Assembly (NCBI GenBank): GCA_963662175.1
Contig: OY759214.1
Span: 76,954,037-77,018,036, forward strand
Reading direction: 5' to 3'
DNA length: 64,000 nt
Origin: Aradus depressus
Lineage: Eukaryota; Arthropoda; Insecta; Hemiptera; Aradidae
The position numbers and the translations under genes were made by a program. Shown in pieces: positions 12,303-21,700 of this stretch (position 1 is the first letter of the stretch; the number at the start of each line of letters is the position of its first letter). The notes beneath the pieces were generated by a model, which was not told where the DNA came from, did not search any database, and saw only the letters and a list, made by a program, of their open reading frames with translations.

Positions 12303-12344
12303 ACCAGAACCGGTTTTCGACGCAACAGCGTCATCATCAGTGGT
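12303..12344 (-). ncRNA. Hammerhead-like motif, fold-back family 1, left arm
   Basis: Exact mirror of the motif at 12433-12474, so the minus-strand RNA has the same fold: ACCA, CUGAUGA, extra U, GACGC-UGUU-GCGUC, GAA, AACCGGUU, C, UGGU. Confidence 0.45.
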
Positions 12345-12432
12345 TCATCCACCCACACAGCACAGCGGTTGGAAGATAACTGGCATAGCTCTGCCAGTTA
12401 TCTTCCAACCGCTGTGCTGTGTGGGTGGATGA

Positions 12433-12474
12433 ACCACTGATGATGACGCTGTTGCGTCGAAAACCGGTTCTGGT
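12433..12474 (+). ncRNA. Hammerhead-like motif, fold-back family 1, right arm
   Basis: In order: ACCA (stem I), CTGATGA (the universal core), one extra T, GACGC-TGTT-GCGTC (5-bp stem II), GAA, the self-complementary octamer AACCGGTT (stem III without a loop), C at the expected cleavage position, TGGT (pairs with ACCA). Minimal hammerheads of Penelope-like elements have this plan, with a tiny self-complementary stem III that works best as a dimer. The extra base between the core and stem II departs from the standard consensus. Function is inferred only from the fold. Confidence 0.5.
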
Positions 12475-12521
12475 ATAAAATAAAACAGTGGGAAGACAAC
12501 GTCTTTTATTTCTATTAGAAA

Positions 12522-13082
12522 TCTCGTCCCACAACATCTTACTATCACATATCAACTTACTTTTATTACTTACTTTAGGCATCTTATTTATAATAAAAAC
12601 ACAAACAAACTTTAACTTATTTTTTTAGAAAACTAATAAAACAAGATAAATGACAACAATCCTTGGTCGGTTATATTGAAACTTCCTTCAATTGCCACTT
12701 GGAGCGCTAGTTATAACAGTTAGCATTTAACAATTAACAAAGGGGGTGTTCATGAATTTCTGTCCCTGTAAATTTTTATTTCGATAACATTTAACACCTA
12801 ACACCCATTATGAATACCCCTAATATATTTATTTTCGTAACTAATAGTTTAAATCTAGAAAAACATTTTTATTATGATTTTCCTCTCGTTTACCTTATAC
12901 ATTTCAATATAACACATTTCACAACAGTTGGTATTTTTCTTCCTTTACTTTGGTCCATATTTATATTGTATCTTTCAAAATTAATTTTTTGTTTATTTAA
13001 GTTATATTTTCTATTTTTAATTATAAGTTGTATTGATATGTAAACTTGAAATAACATTTAAACATTCGAAAACTGGCCGAAT
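12522..13082. other. AT-rich non-coding stretch
   Basis: Very AT-rich; I see no gene, repeat boundary or RNA here. Confidence 0.5.
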
Positions 13083-13327
13083 CCCTTAGGTTTTTTATCA
13101 GGGACGTGAGCACGCCGTTCATCGAATGGGATGTTAAGCTATTGTCCTGAGCTTTTTCTATGTCAGGTTAAAGACCACTTACTCTACGTAAATAAACGTA
13201 GTTAAGCAAAATTTAGGACTCTCACAATCCCCAGTGTCTGGTTCATGTCAACCAGAGCGACAAAAGGGCACAAATCTGGCGATATGACTTCGTAGTCAAA
13301 GCCAGGGCTTGAGTCCACAATAACTAA
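13083..13327 (+). mobile_element. tRNA-derived SINE (family 1), copy 7, head lost
   Basis: Diverged body from GAGCACGCCGTTCATCG to TCCACAATAACTAA, the older tail type. The tRNA-like head is missing. Confidence 0.75.
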
Positions 13328-13440
13328 TTAGCATTTCAATTTTGTAGCAATGACACCTTTGATTTTTATAAGAAATATTCATTAGAATGTCGCAAACTAG
13401 TTTTCAGGTCAAGATTGTGTAAGTGGTTAGCTGGTTATTA

Positions 13441-13569
13441 TGTCTCATGCCCTGGCATTAACTACGTTATGTCGTCTACTAGCCCGGCTCTTCTTTGGGA
13501 GTCCTCAATTTTGACTACCTGACACCCGTGATTTTGAGCTCAATAGGCAAGCACACTACCTCTGAACCG
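13441..13569 (-). mobile_element. tRNA-derived SINE (family 1) fragment, copy 8
   Basis: Reverse copy with both ends (TGTCTCATGCCCTGGC and TTTTGAGCTCAATAGGC) but a large internal deletion. Confidence 0.65.
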
Positions 13570-13859
13570 ATGACAAGTTATGAAGCTGGAACTGTTCCAA
13601 TTCAGTTTAATTTCACGCTAATTTGTGTTCGGAGTTTTTGGAATGGCTGTTGTTTTTTTTTCATTTGCTCGAGTGTGACTGGAATAACGATGCCAACTCG
13701 AGTTTTTGGTTCCGGCCATACTTCACCTGGTGTAAAAACAGAGTAACGAGGGGATTCCATATAAAATATTAGCGAATCAGCGAAATACCCGAGAGGCTAG
13801 TCTTCGACTTCCGAGATCAGAAATATTCCTTAATGGGGAGATCAACGGGCGCAGCGTTG

Positions 13860-14110
13860 TCAGAAGATAGTTAAATATAGGAATTTGAAGGAAATTCAAA
13901 ATCGATCACAACATGCATTTCAGAAAAACGCAAACAACACACTGAGCTCCAAAAACAAGATAACAGCAGGAGTCCCGCAAGGTGCAATCCTCAGTCCACT
14001 TTTATCTCAGTCAGATCCTGAACCAAAACGCATTATAGGAGCGGCCATCGACTCTCTATTAATCCAGATGAATAAAATCGCCCAATGGTTCCGAAAGTAG
14101 AAGCTCAACC
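13860..14110 (+). pseudogene. LINE reverse transcriptase fragment
   Basis: The frame contains ITAGVPQGAILSPLL, the conserved segment that precedes the catalytic YADD of jockey-like reverse transcriptases. The catalytic motif itself is gone: the frame jumps to a later segment (QMNKIAQWFRK, the usual 'W' region after the palm). It is an internally deleted relic; the flanks are too decayed to bound. Confidence 0.65.
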
Positions 14111-14280
14111 TGAAACTGTAGGAAGACAGAGGCGAAGTTGCTTGTCTCACGCCATTTCTCGCTAGAATAGCTCAAAAGACTGTAAATCGATCAACACCCA
14201 ACTCCATGAAATCCTACAGACCGGGGTGTGCGCTGTCCTGCTACAATTGTCCAATAGGTCTAGCTGTTTTCGGAGGAAAC

Positions 14281-14760
14281 TTCTAAAAATACGTGTTTCA
14301 AAACATATTTCAGAATGGTTTTCGGCATGTATCAAGCAAACTGTTGTTAATGTGATGGTAACTAGAAAAAAGTTTTGACTGGACTATAAATATAAGTGGT
14401 AACTAGTAAAATGTACTTAGCCCCCGAAGTAAAGTGGTCTCAAATTTCGGCCAAAATTTAATCAGATAAAAAAAAACTTTAGCTTATGTGACTTCTCCAT
14501 TCCAAATTACGAGTTCATTTGCCACAATTGTTCCTACGATTAAGCGCTCACAACGCTCCTTCACATTCACTCATACTCACGCATAGATTATTCAGAGGAC
14601 CTTGCAAACGTGAAAATCGATTTCGGAATTTAAATCATAACGCTAGCAAACAAAAGTAGTTTCACTGCGAACATGCGGAATCTGTGATTTTTTTAATTTG
14701 TTCGTCACTTCCGTTGCACGTTGAAACGGCTCGGTTTTCTTGAAGCACAACGATTTAAAA
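14281..14760 (+). repeat. Repeat C copy
   Basis: Anonymous interspersed repeat. Shared blocks: CAGAATGGTTTTCGGCATGT, TGTACTTAGCCCCCGAAG, TAAAGTGGTCTCAAATTTCG, GCGCTCACAACG. The same series occurs at 32.54-33.14, 37.36-37.99 (reverse), 46.85-47.09 and 51.78-52.33 kb. No reading frame accompanies it. Confidence 0.65.
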
Positions 14761-14781
14761 GAAGAATACCTATATAATAAA

Positions 14782-15126
14782 GAGGGCGGCCGTAGCTCAG
14801 TGGTAAGCGTGCTTGTCTTCTGAGCTCAAGAACGTGGGTTCGAAACCCGACCGAGGCCTTTAGTTTATTTTATCTGGGAGGTAAAATAAACTTAAGCACG
14901 CCATCCTTCGGATGGGACGTTAAGCGATGGTCCCGAGCCTGTACGATGTCAGGTACTCGTTAAAGACCCCTGCCCTAGGTGAATAAAATTTAGAGTAGGC
15001 AAAATTTAGGACTGCCACATTAGAGTCTGGCTCATGTCCACCAGAGTTCCGCAAGAGCGCTCTGGTAGTAGGCGATATGACCTCGTACTTGAAGTCCGGG
15101 CATGAGTCATAAAACCTAACCTAACC
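14782..15126 (+). mobile_element. tRNA-derived SINE (family 1), copy 9, young
   Basis: Full length with tail AAAACCTAACCTAACC. CCTATATAATAAA at 14769-14781 repeats at 15125-15137 as the target duplication (CCT may overlap the tail). The B box reads GGTTCGAAACC. Confidence 0.95.
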
Positions 15127-15619
15127 TATATAATAAATCAATGAAATGATGACCATATGAAAACAATAAGAGAGAAAACACGAAGAGTAAATAAGAAATG
15201 TGCTGTTTCCTGGCCCTTGTTCAGACTTAGCTAATGACAGACGACATCTGATAACTCTACCACTTATCAGGGGCCTCTGGTACGTAGCAACTTTACTGCG
15301 GTCTACCGTGTCCTACCCAAGAACCCTCAACCAAGATATAAACATGTCCATAAAACTGATCCACACTAATAAAAGTAAATCTGGCGAAAAGGCTGGCAGT
15401 AAAACTGGGTTTTCCACCCAGGAGGAAATATTCCATCTGGAGACACTGCACCTAACTCCTTCCAACCATGAACCTACAGATAAATTGAAACTTAGACCCT
15501 TTTCAACCTCTCCATTCGCTGAAGACTACCATTAAACTGTCGTGTCTGGATGTCATTAACAGAAAATAATACAGTCAAGTGTAATCAGATCACGGGTTGA
15601 GGTGTTCCGTAGGTGAACA
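15127..15619. other. Non-coding stretch
   Basis: An open frame at 15200-15535 starts on a non-ATG codon and shows no family motif; I do not call it. Nothing else stands out. Confidence 0.45.
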
Positions 15620-16060
15620 TTAACAGAAGAACAAATAAAAAAAAACGTGAATCACCAGTAATTTACTTCCCCACAACGAATTAATGACCTATAGGTGTAT
15701 TTACTCAGGAACTTCTGAATCATAATTTCAAAATTTTCATTCACGTATTGACAATTTTGTATTGGGCCCGTTTTCGATTAATATTGTCCTTATGGGATTT
15801 TGGATTCGAATATAACCTATTTCTTATCCTTTAACCGATTTGGCTGAAATCTATAAGTGTCGTCCTTGGAGAGTTTCGTTAATATATGTATGTGCAATTT
15901 CGTGTCGGTATATTCGATATGGAATCAGAAGGTCGAAAATATAAAATTTTGTTGAAAACTCCGCATCGAATTTCTGAGCAATTTCATAACTTCTCCTATA
16001 CTTCGTATAGCGGGTGAAGTAAACGACAAAAAATAGTACTGAATAAATCAAAAAATATCA
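15620..16060. repeat. Repeat B copy
   Basis: Blocks AATCACCAGTAATTTACTTC, TGGCTGAAATC, GTGCAATTTCGTGTCG, and the hairpin end CTTCTCCTATACTTCGTATA followed by GGTGAAGTAAA. It abuts the 3' end of the XPNPEP1-like gene. Confidence 0.7.
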
Positions 16061-16062
16061 GT

Positions 16063-16068
16063 TTTATT
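16063..16068 (-). terminator. Polyadenylation signal of the XPNPEP1-like gene
   Basis: AATAAA on the minus strand, beginning 12 nt beyond the stop codon. It would give an unusually short 3' UTR. There is no poly(A) remnant downstream. Confidence 0.5.
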
Positions 16069-16080
16069 GTTAATTTAGTT

Positions 16081-18033
16081 TCAAGTTCCTTGCGTTTTTA
16101 AAAGAGGTCGTGTAGCATCAACTAACCATTTGTGGACCTCACTTAATCCTTTTTGCATCAGTCTAGGGCCTATCGTTACAAGACAGAGTTCATGGAACTC
16201 GTTCAAATGTTCTAATTCAGCATTTGACAATTTTGATAAAATTATCATTTTTGTATTAAAAGGACAAAAAGTGACTGGGATGAACCCCAAGAATGTTGTG
16301 TCCGTTCTAATCGTGTTGTCTAACGGAAACGAAACAACTTGTAAAACATTCTTCAGTCTGATGCCGTAATTGTTTTTTTGGAAATAAGCAGGCCCTGCAG
16401 ACAGGAACATATTTGGCATCAGGCCGGGATCATCTGGTGAACGATTTTTGAAAAAACCTATAGGGCCTTCTTCCACTCTTAAGAAGGCACCAACTCCATG
16501 ACCAGTTTCGTGGTCATAATTGAAACCTACCTCCCAAAGAGGTTTCCTGCAAATCGCATCCAACATGTCACCGGTTAACCTTTCCGGAAACCTGACAATT
16601 TCCAAAGCTAACAGTCCTTTTAAAACTCCCGTGTAATTGTTCATTTGGTGTTGAGTTGGTTCACCAAAGTGAACGGTTCTCGCCATGCAGGTTGTACCGC
16701 ACGTATACTGAGCTCCAGCGTCACAGTAATACAACTCGGTGCTTAGAGGACGATCCTTAACAGGGGGTGTAGTGTGGTGCATATTGGCAGTGTTGGGACC
16801 GCTGGACGATATGGTTAAGTAGCTTGGACCGACGTAGTCCATATCCTCTTGTCTGAAACCTGCCAGTTTGAGAGAAGCGCCATGTTCTGTTATATTCCCT
16901 TTGCGAACCGATTTGTCCAACCAAGCAAAAAACCGACAAAGAGCAACTCCTTCTTTTATTTGCGCAGAAATCATACCCTCTACCTCCGCTGAATTTTTAA
17001 TAGACTTACTTTCAGATATAAAATTTGATTCACAATACAGTTTATAGTTTGGTATACAAAAATATTCTTCATAAGATGCTGAAGGTATTAAACAAATTTT
17101 TTCCACAACTGAAGCATCAGCTAAAAATTTCACAAAATCATAAAATTGACCGTATTTATGTATTTTAACTGAAAGTTTTTGCTTCTTCAAATAGTTTTGG
17201 ACATCGGAACCAAACTTACTTTCATCAACAAAAATGTGTATGTGATGTTCCATTATGATGAGGTAACTTAAAAAAATTGATTCAAATTCTATATCACGTC
17301 CTCTTAAATTCAGCAACCAAGCTATATCATCAACAGTATTAACCAACAAAGCGTCTATTTTCTTTTTTTGCATTCGATTTCGGATATCTTCAATTTTTTT
17401 AGCTGCTGTTGCACCTAAATAATTGGTTTCCAAAGGAGTTATAGAAAATTTGGGATTAGGAGGTTTATTTTTCCAAATTTGATCGATCAAATTCAATCGA
17501 ATAGAAACTAAACTTTGATTCCTCTTAAAAAATTCCTTATCCCACTCGATCCAGTCGGTGTACTTGACGAGTTTTGGGTCACAACCTATCCTAGACTTCG
17601 GGGGGAGCTTTCCAGATACCCAGTCGACAAGGGATGGAGATGAAGGATTGTCTTTGTTCAATACAACCCACTCGGGTGTTACTTCAGTTTGAGCTTTTTT
17701 ATAAAATTCCGAATTGACCCAAAGAGCAGCCAGTTCATCGCTCACAAAAGCAATTCCACCAAACCCTGAAAATCCAGACAAAAATTGAACTCTTTGGTAA
17801 GGTAAAGTTAAATGTAGACTCATATGATAGTCAGTATTTGGAATAATGTAGCCCTGTAAGCTATCATTTGGAAATTTTGGACATTTCATTACCTTGCGTA
17901 AATGGTTAATATTCTCCAAATTGGGAGTTTGTGTTGCACTTTTTCGCTGTTTTGCTCTCATCTTCCATCCTGGTCTTTTTCTATTAAGTCCAACATTCTC
18001 GTCTTCGACTGACGAAGATTGACTTTCGCTCAT
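16081..18033 (-). CDS. Xaa-Pro aminopeptidase 1-like protein, predicted pseudoenzyme, intronless
   Basis: XPNPEP1 (M24B, cytosolic aminopeptidase P) is a dinuclear-metal enzyme that removes the N-terminal residue before proline. I take the first ATG (18033; A at -3), giving 650 residues; the codon at 18057 is TTG. Residues 1-45 are a basic, serine-rich extension. Two creatinase-like N-terminal domains follow (LVNTVDDIAWLLNLRG at 231-246, NSAEVEGM near 347-354), then the pita-bread domain from about 355. Family landmarks are clear: SSSGPN, CDAGAQY, ARTVHFG, HETGHGVGAFL, EGPIG, YGIRLKN. Metal-ligand positions: Asp438 kept, second Asp is Cys449, His512 kept, first Glu is Gly547, second Glu is Lys561. 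Three of five ligands are lost in an otherwise intact, well-conserved frame, so I infer a non-catalytic protein. The lack of introns suggests an old retrocopy. Expression is unknown. Confidence 0.9.
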   Translation of the reverse strand: MSESQSSSVEDENVGLNRKRPGWKMRAKQRKSATQTPNLENINHLRKVMKCPKFPNDSLQGYIIPNTDYHMSLHLTLPYQRVQFLSGFSGFGGIAFVSDELAALWVNSEFYKKAQTEVTPEWVVLNKDNPSSPSLVDWVSGKLPPKSRIGCDPKLVKYTDWIEWDKEFFKRNQSLVSIRLNLIDQIWKNKPPNPKFSITPLETNYLGATAAKKIEDIRNRMQKKKIDALLVNTVDDIAWLLNLRGRDIEFESIFLSYLIIMEHHIHIFVDESKFGSDVQNYLKKQKLSVKIHKYGQFYDFVKFLADASVVEKICLIPSASYEEYFCIPNYKLYCESNFISESKSIKNSAEVEGMISAQIKEGVALCRFFAWLDKSVRKGNITEHGASLKLAGFRQEDMDYVGPSYLTISSSGPNTANMHHTTPPVKDRPLSTELYYCDAGAQYTCGTTCMARTVHFGEPTQHQMNNYTGVLKGLLALEIVRFPERLTGDMLDAICRKPLWEVGFNYDHETGHGVGAFLRVEEGPIGFFKNRSPDDPGLMPNMFLSAGPAYFQKNNYGIRLKNVLQVVSFPLDNTIRTDTTFLGFIPVTFCPFNTKMIILSKLSNAELEHLNEFHELCLVTIGPRLMQKGLSEVHKWLVDATRPLLKTQGT

Positions 18034-18061
18034 ATTTCGGTTTGTAAGGCAATACAATCAT
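17984..18061 (-). other. Overlapping upstream ORF
   Basis: An ATG at 18061, 28 bases before the main ATG and out of frame, opens 25 codons that overlap the main start and stop inside the CDS. Its context is weak (T at -3), so leaky scanning could pass it. Relevant only if the transcript starts upstream of 18061. Confidence 0.4.
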
Positions 18062-18333
18062 ACATTTCCAAATTATTTTTTACAGAATCATGTCGATATC
18101 TATCCTATTCCTATACAAAACATGTCAGTCATCCATGATCCTAAAATTTTGAATATGTTTACTTGATAGATCTTATTATTAATTTTTTATTTTACTCTTT
18201 TTTACGTATAACTTTAAAAAGTTAAAAACACATGTTCGCAATAATTTCATTGTTTATTATTAAACAATAAAAATGATTTAAAAATTAACCAGACAATTTA
18301 TATAATAAATTCTTTAAATGTAAACATTTTTTT
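18062..18333. other. 5' flank of the XPNPEP1-like gene
   Basis: AT-rich. I see no convincing TATA-initiator pair or upstream exon. It ends at the SINE's target duplication. Confidence 0.4.
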
Positions 18334-18683
18334 GAGGGCGCCGGTAGCTTAGTGGTATGCGTGCTTGACTTCTGAGCTCAAGAACGTGGGTTCGTAACCC
18401 GACCGAGGCCCTTAGTTTATTTTATCTGGGAGGTAAAATAAACTTAAGCACGCCGTCCTTCAGATGGGACGTTAAGCGATGGTCCCGAGCCTGTACGATG
18501 TCAGGTACTCGTTAAAGACCCCTACCCTAGGTGAATAAAAAATTTAGGGTAGGCAAAATTTAGGACTCTCACAGTAGAGTCGGGCTCATGTCCACCAGAG
18601 TGACGAAAGAGCGCTCTGGTAGTAGGCGATATGACCTCGTAGTTGAAGCCCGGGCATAAGTCATAAACCCTAACCCTAACCCT
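18334..18683 (+). mobile_element. tRNA-derived SINE (family 1), copy 10, young
   Basis: Full length, near consensus. Its tail is a run of CCCTAA units (TAAACCCTAACCCTAACCCT), a hexamer form of the CCTAA tail. GTAAACATTTTTT at 18320-18332 repeats at 18684-18696. Confidence 0.95.
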
Positions 18684-19369
18684 GTAAACATTTTTTGTAC
18701 AGAAAGGCAGACAAGATACAGCAAACTTTTCATCGAAATTGTATTGTTCTAGGTCGGGACTGTTCTTGGCAACTGCTTGATGTATTGTGCTTTAGATAGG
18801 AGGCTTTAAGTAATTTGGTTGGAAATGAATAGATGTCTTTGAGGGACTTCTGAATGACCATATGTTTTGAGTTGAAGTAGATAGGAATTGTTCATTCTGG
18901 CGTAGGAAGTGACGTCATTCAGTGTGGTGCAGGATTGTACTTCCCCAGCTCTCCCTCCCCCACCACGCACCCATCCAGCGGCCCCCCACCCCCTCCCCAA
19001 AAAACCATTCGAAGCCACCTCACTCCTCCCAGACCCTTGAAATTCCTTGAGGACGCTCAACTAGGTCGAAACCAGAGAGCCCCCACTCAATCACATATGT
19101 ACTTTCCCAGAAGTTTCCACTCTCCCAATTCAAGGTCATTTACTCCTCATGAACAGATCCTCATTTCTTTCTTCTCATTTTTCTGACCCAATTCTACTTT
19201 CCCACATCAATTGTGTCCTGTAATCCTTTTTTTCTATACTTGGCGAAGCCAAACGCCCCTCATAAAAACTTTCCACTCCAATTTCAAACACAACACCACT
19301 CACATCACAGCAGCCCCTATGATGTCATCCTGTACCCCTCCCTCCCCTTTCGTTTCAGCCGACTGTTGA
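18684..19369. other. Non-coding stretch, C-rich segments
   Basis: Pyrimidine-rich around 18945-19160 and again near 19300-19360. Frames there are low complexity. No gene or bounded repeat. Confidence 0.45.
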
Positions 19370-19660
19370 AAATCGACAGTGTAGTAATTGACCTGAATAC
19401 TTACATAAAATTTGGTGTCGATTTATTCATTACTTTTGCAGTTATTGGTTTTATGGGGGGTAAACCCTCCCCCTACCCCTAAATACTTTTGTCGTCCGAC
19501 TTGATTGTCGTCTTTTTCGGGTTCTGGATACACATATAAAATAGTCATCAGATGGCGAAAAACATGAAACTTCGATTGAAACTCAAGGTCATATTTCTGA
19601 CCAATTACACAACTTCCCTTATACTTCTTAAGAGAAGGTAAAAAAACGCAGTGAGGCATT
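19370..19660. repeat. Repeat B copy
   Basis: Recognisable blocks: GTGTCGATTTATTCATTAC, CGGGTTCTGGATACACATA, and the end CTTCCCTTATACTTCTTAAG with a decayed hairpin. Confidence 0.6.
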
Positions 19661-20234
19661 AGAAAAAGATATTAGTGAAAACAATACCATGGCTTTCAAA
19701 TTTATTTGATAACTTTTTTTTTTTAAAGCCGAAAAGTTGTTAGTGATGGATATCAACGAAAAAAAAACAGCCTTTTAAACGTGGCATAAATGTGGAAAGC
19801 CGCCGGTTATGAAAAAAGGTGAATGGAGACTTTTCACTTAGTCAGCTCCAAAGGAATATCTAATCTCGGGCTTGAGAGGGACGAGGGAAAAGGCGGGAAA
19901 TTCAATATGTCATGTATTTCAATCTTGCAGAACGCTCGGGAAATTTCCCGCCAGACAATGATCCGATTACATTTTATCTCTTTATTCCCGCCCTCGACCC
20001 CCGGTCCCCCAAAACACTTTTTTTTTCTCTTCTTACTAACAAAAAGATAAAATGATGAAGCTTGGAAATATGACCACTGGGCTTCATGCTCAAATATATG
20101 TAAACATCATTTCATCATCAAATCATCCCGGGAAAAAAACTCGTCGGTGGATCACGTATGAGTGTACTTCCACAACACAATTTAATCAATTACGTTTTCG
20201 CTCTCCCTCCAAAGCCAATCAACCGTTTGGGGGT
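19661..20234. other. Non-coding stretch with E2F-like and kappaB-like motifs
   Basis: GGCGGGAAA (19892-19900) and TTTCCCGCC (19944-19952) face each other. The second overlaps the perfect palindrome GGGAAATTTCCC (19938-19949). No gene start is recognised nearby, so any regulatory role is speculative. Confidence 0.3.
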
Positions 20235-20612
20235 AACAAACCGATAGTATCGATAGTACTATCGAAATTCTGAAACATGAATTTTGAACGAAGAAAAGAA
20301 ATCGCTGCTGTCAGGAAAAGAATTTCGGTTCCATACGGTTGGTTATTCTGCCAGTAACCAAGAAAAGTTTCGTCCTAATCAGTATTATCAGTTCCTTTAA
20401 CCTACTTTGTTTACTAAGTGGATTTTATTATTTATTTTTTTCTTAGTTCGATTTTGCTTCGTTCGCTTCAATTATTTTATTACTAGTGTGAGGCATGAGC
20501 GGTGTGAAACGGAAAAATCATTCGGATGTGTGGGAGCATTTCAATAGAGATGTTGGACCTAAGAAGTTGGCGCGATGTAAAGAATGCAAAAAGGACAGGT
20601 AACACGTCGAAT
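20235..20612 (+). mobile_element. hAT-type element, left-end fragment
   Basis: Starts with GATAGTATCGATAGTACTA motifs and leads into a BED-finger first exon. Its right part is missing; a fold-back element adjoins at about 20618. A second member lies at 48848-49945. Confidence 0.6.
20495..20598 (+). CDS. BED-type zinc finger first exon of a hAT transposase
   Basis: ATG at 20495 gives MSGVKRKNHSDVWEHF, then VGPKKLARCKEC. The aromatic W..HF and C-x2-C start a BED finger, the DNA-binding domain at the N-terminus of many hAT transposases. The frame meets TAA at 20600, but CAG/GTAACA at 20598-20599 is a plausible splice donor, as expected for a first exon. The second half of the finger (H..H) and the catalytic domain are absent here. 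Confidence 0.6.
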
Positions 20613-20617
20613 CTCTA

Positions 20618-20890
20618 GGATCTCTCACAGATTTTATTAACTTTTTTCATCATCAGGCAGTGGTAAATAACTTTAAAAACAACATAACTCAAAATGTTTC
20701 AATAAATAAGATCTAACATTTAAAAAAAAACATATATAAAACAATTTAACAATTTGAAATTTCATTGATATGGGGACAGATATGTTATTTTCAAATTATA
20801 GTGTTTTAAAAATATTTTACGAGATAGCCTGATGATGAGGGTAACCTCGAAAGCCGGCTACCAAAAATTAATAAAATCTATTTTATTTTG
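20618..20890. mobile_element. Fold-back element, family 2
   Basis: The left arm (minus strand: CTGCCTGATGATG, then TTAATAAAATCTGTGAG, with an internal deletion) and the right arm (GATAGCCTGATGATGAGGG ... TTAATAAAATCT) are inverted copies of the terminus also seen at 3.7-4.4 kb. Confidence 0.6.
20826..20864 (+). ncRNA. Hammerhead-like motif, family 2, intact core
   Basis: CTGATGA, extra T, GAGG-GTAA-CCTC (4-bp stem II), GAA, the perfect palindrome AGCCGGCT, then A at the cleavage position. Stem I (AGC versus CCA) has decayed. Sequence differs from family 1 while the fold plan is kept. Confidence 0.42.
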
Positions 20891-21439
20891 CAACCTGTTA
20901 ATGTGTTTCTTTTGAATCAAAGTGATTTTTGTTAGTTTTATAAAAATAGTTGTGTGTTTTCTTCTCAGTGAGTGAATGACTGCAGTTCAATTAGATATAT
21001 AAGCATCGTTATTGGGTTCATCTATGTTAATTTGTTGAATGGAGCTAACAAGGTGGAGTATTGACGTTGTCTAGCTCGAGACAAGATTTTCAATTCATCC
21101 CATTGGATGAACTTGATTAATATTGAACATGGGTGTGATGGAGGGCAGTTATTTAGTCGAATCACGGACTTGGAGGAAGGAAATAAAATCTTTCCCTCCC
21201 CCCCCTCTCCCCTTCTCCCCCAGTTTCATCCCCCTCTCACTCCAATCAGAATCTGTCTCTTTCCCTCTCCCACGCTCCTTGCTCCTAAAACGTGCAACCT
21301 TACCAGTGACGTCTTCTTAATGAACCAATTGCAAATCCTGATATATTCCTTCAACTAAGAAAGCTAAAACGAATTTGTAAATGTCAATAGTTAGAGGATT
21401 GGAAATGACAAGAATAACAATGAGTTCATAGAACATATT
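20891..21439. other. Non-coding stretch
   Basis: Mixed composition with a C-rich segment near 21190-21290. No gene or bounded repeat. Confidence 0.45.
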
Positions 21440-21700
21440 ATTTAGAATTTGTGTTCAATGGTTAGAGATCCAAATCGGAAAGGCCAGGAGTAACAATGAG
21501 TTGGTAGTCCATATTTTTCAGGGTTTGTGTGCAATGGTTTGATGATTTAGAAAGGCCAGGAGTAACAATGAGTTGGTAGTCCATATTTTTCAGGGTTTGT
21601 GTGCAATGGTTTGATGATTTAGAAAGGCCAGGAGTAACAATGAGTTCATAGTCCATCTTATTTAAACTTTCTATTGAATAATTAGATAATTTGGAAAGGG
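21440..21700 (+). repeat. Minisatellite, 72-bp unit
   Basis: Two nearly identical central units and two or more diverged flanking units (AAAGGCCAGGAGTAACAATG, AGTTGGTAGTCCATATTTTT). The unit is a multiple of three, so one minus-strand frame stays open across it and repeats a 24-residue block. I treat that as a by-product. Confidence 0.85.

Larger units (their letters stand above)
12256..12521. repeat. 266-bp near-perfect palindrome (fold-back family 1)
   Basis: Two arms of 133 bp mirror about 12388/12389, with a single mismatch beside the centre (12386/12391) in my reading. Outer ends read TTTCTAATAGAAATAAAAG. Each arm carries AGACGTTGTCTTCCCACTG, an AATAAAA-like stretch and one hammerhead-like motif. 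A diverged copy with the same outer ends lies at 27488-27632. Confidence 0.93.

Noticed and set aside
15200..15535. 111-codon open frame
   Set aside because: Starts on a non-ATG codon, shows no family motif and lies between repeats.
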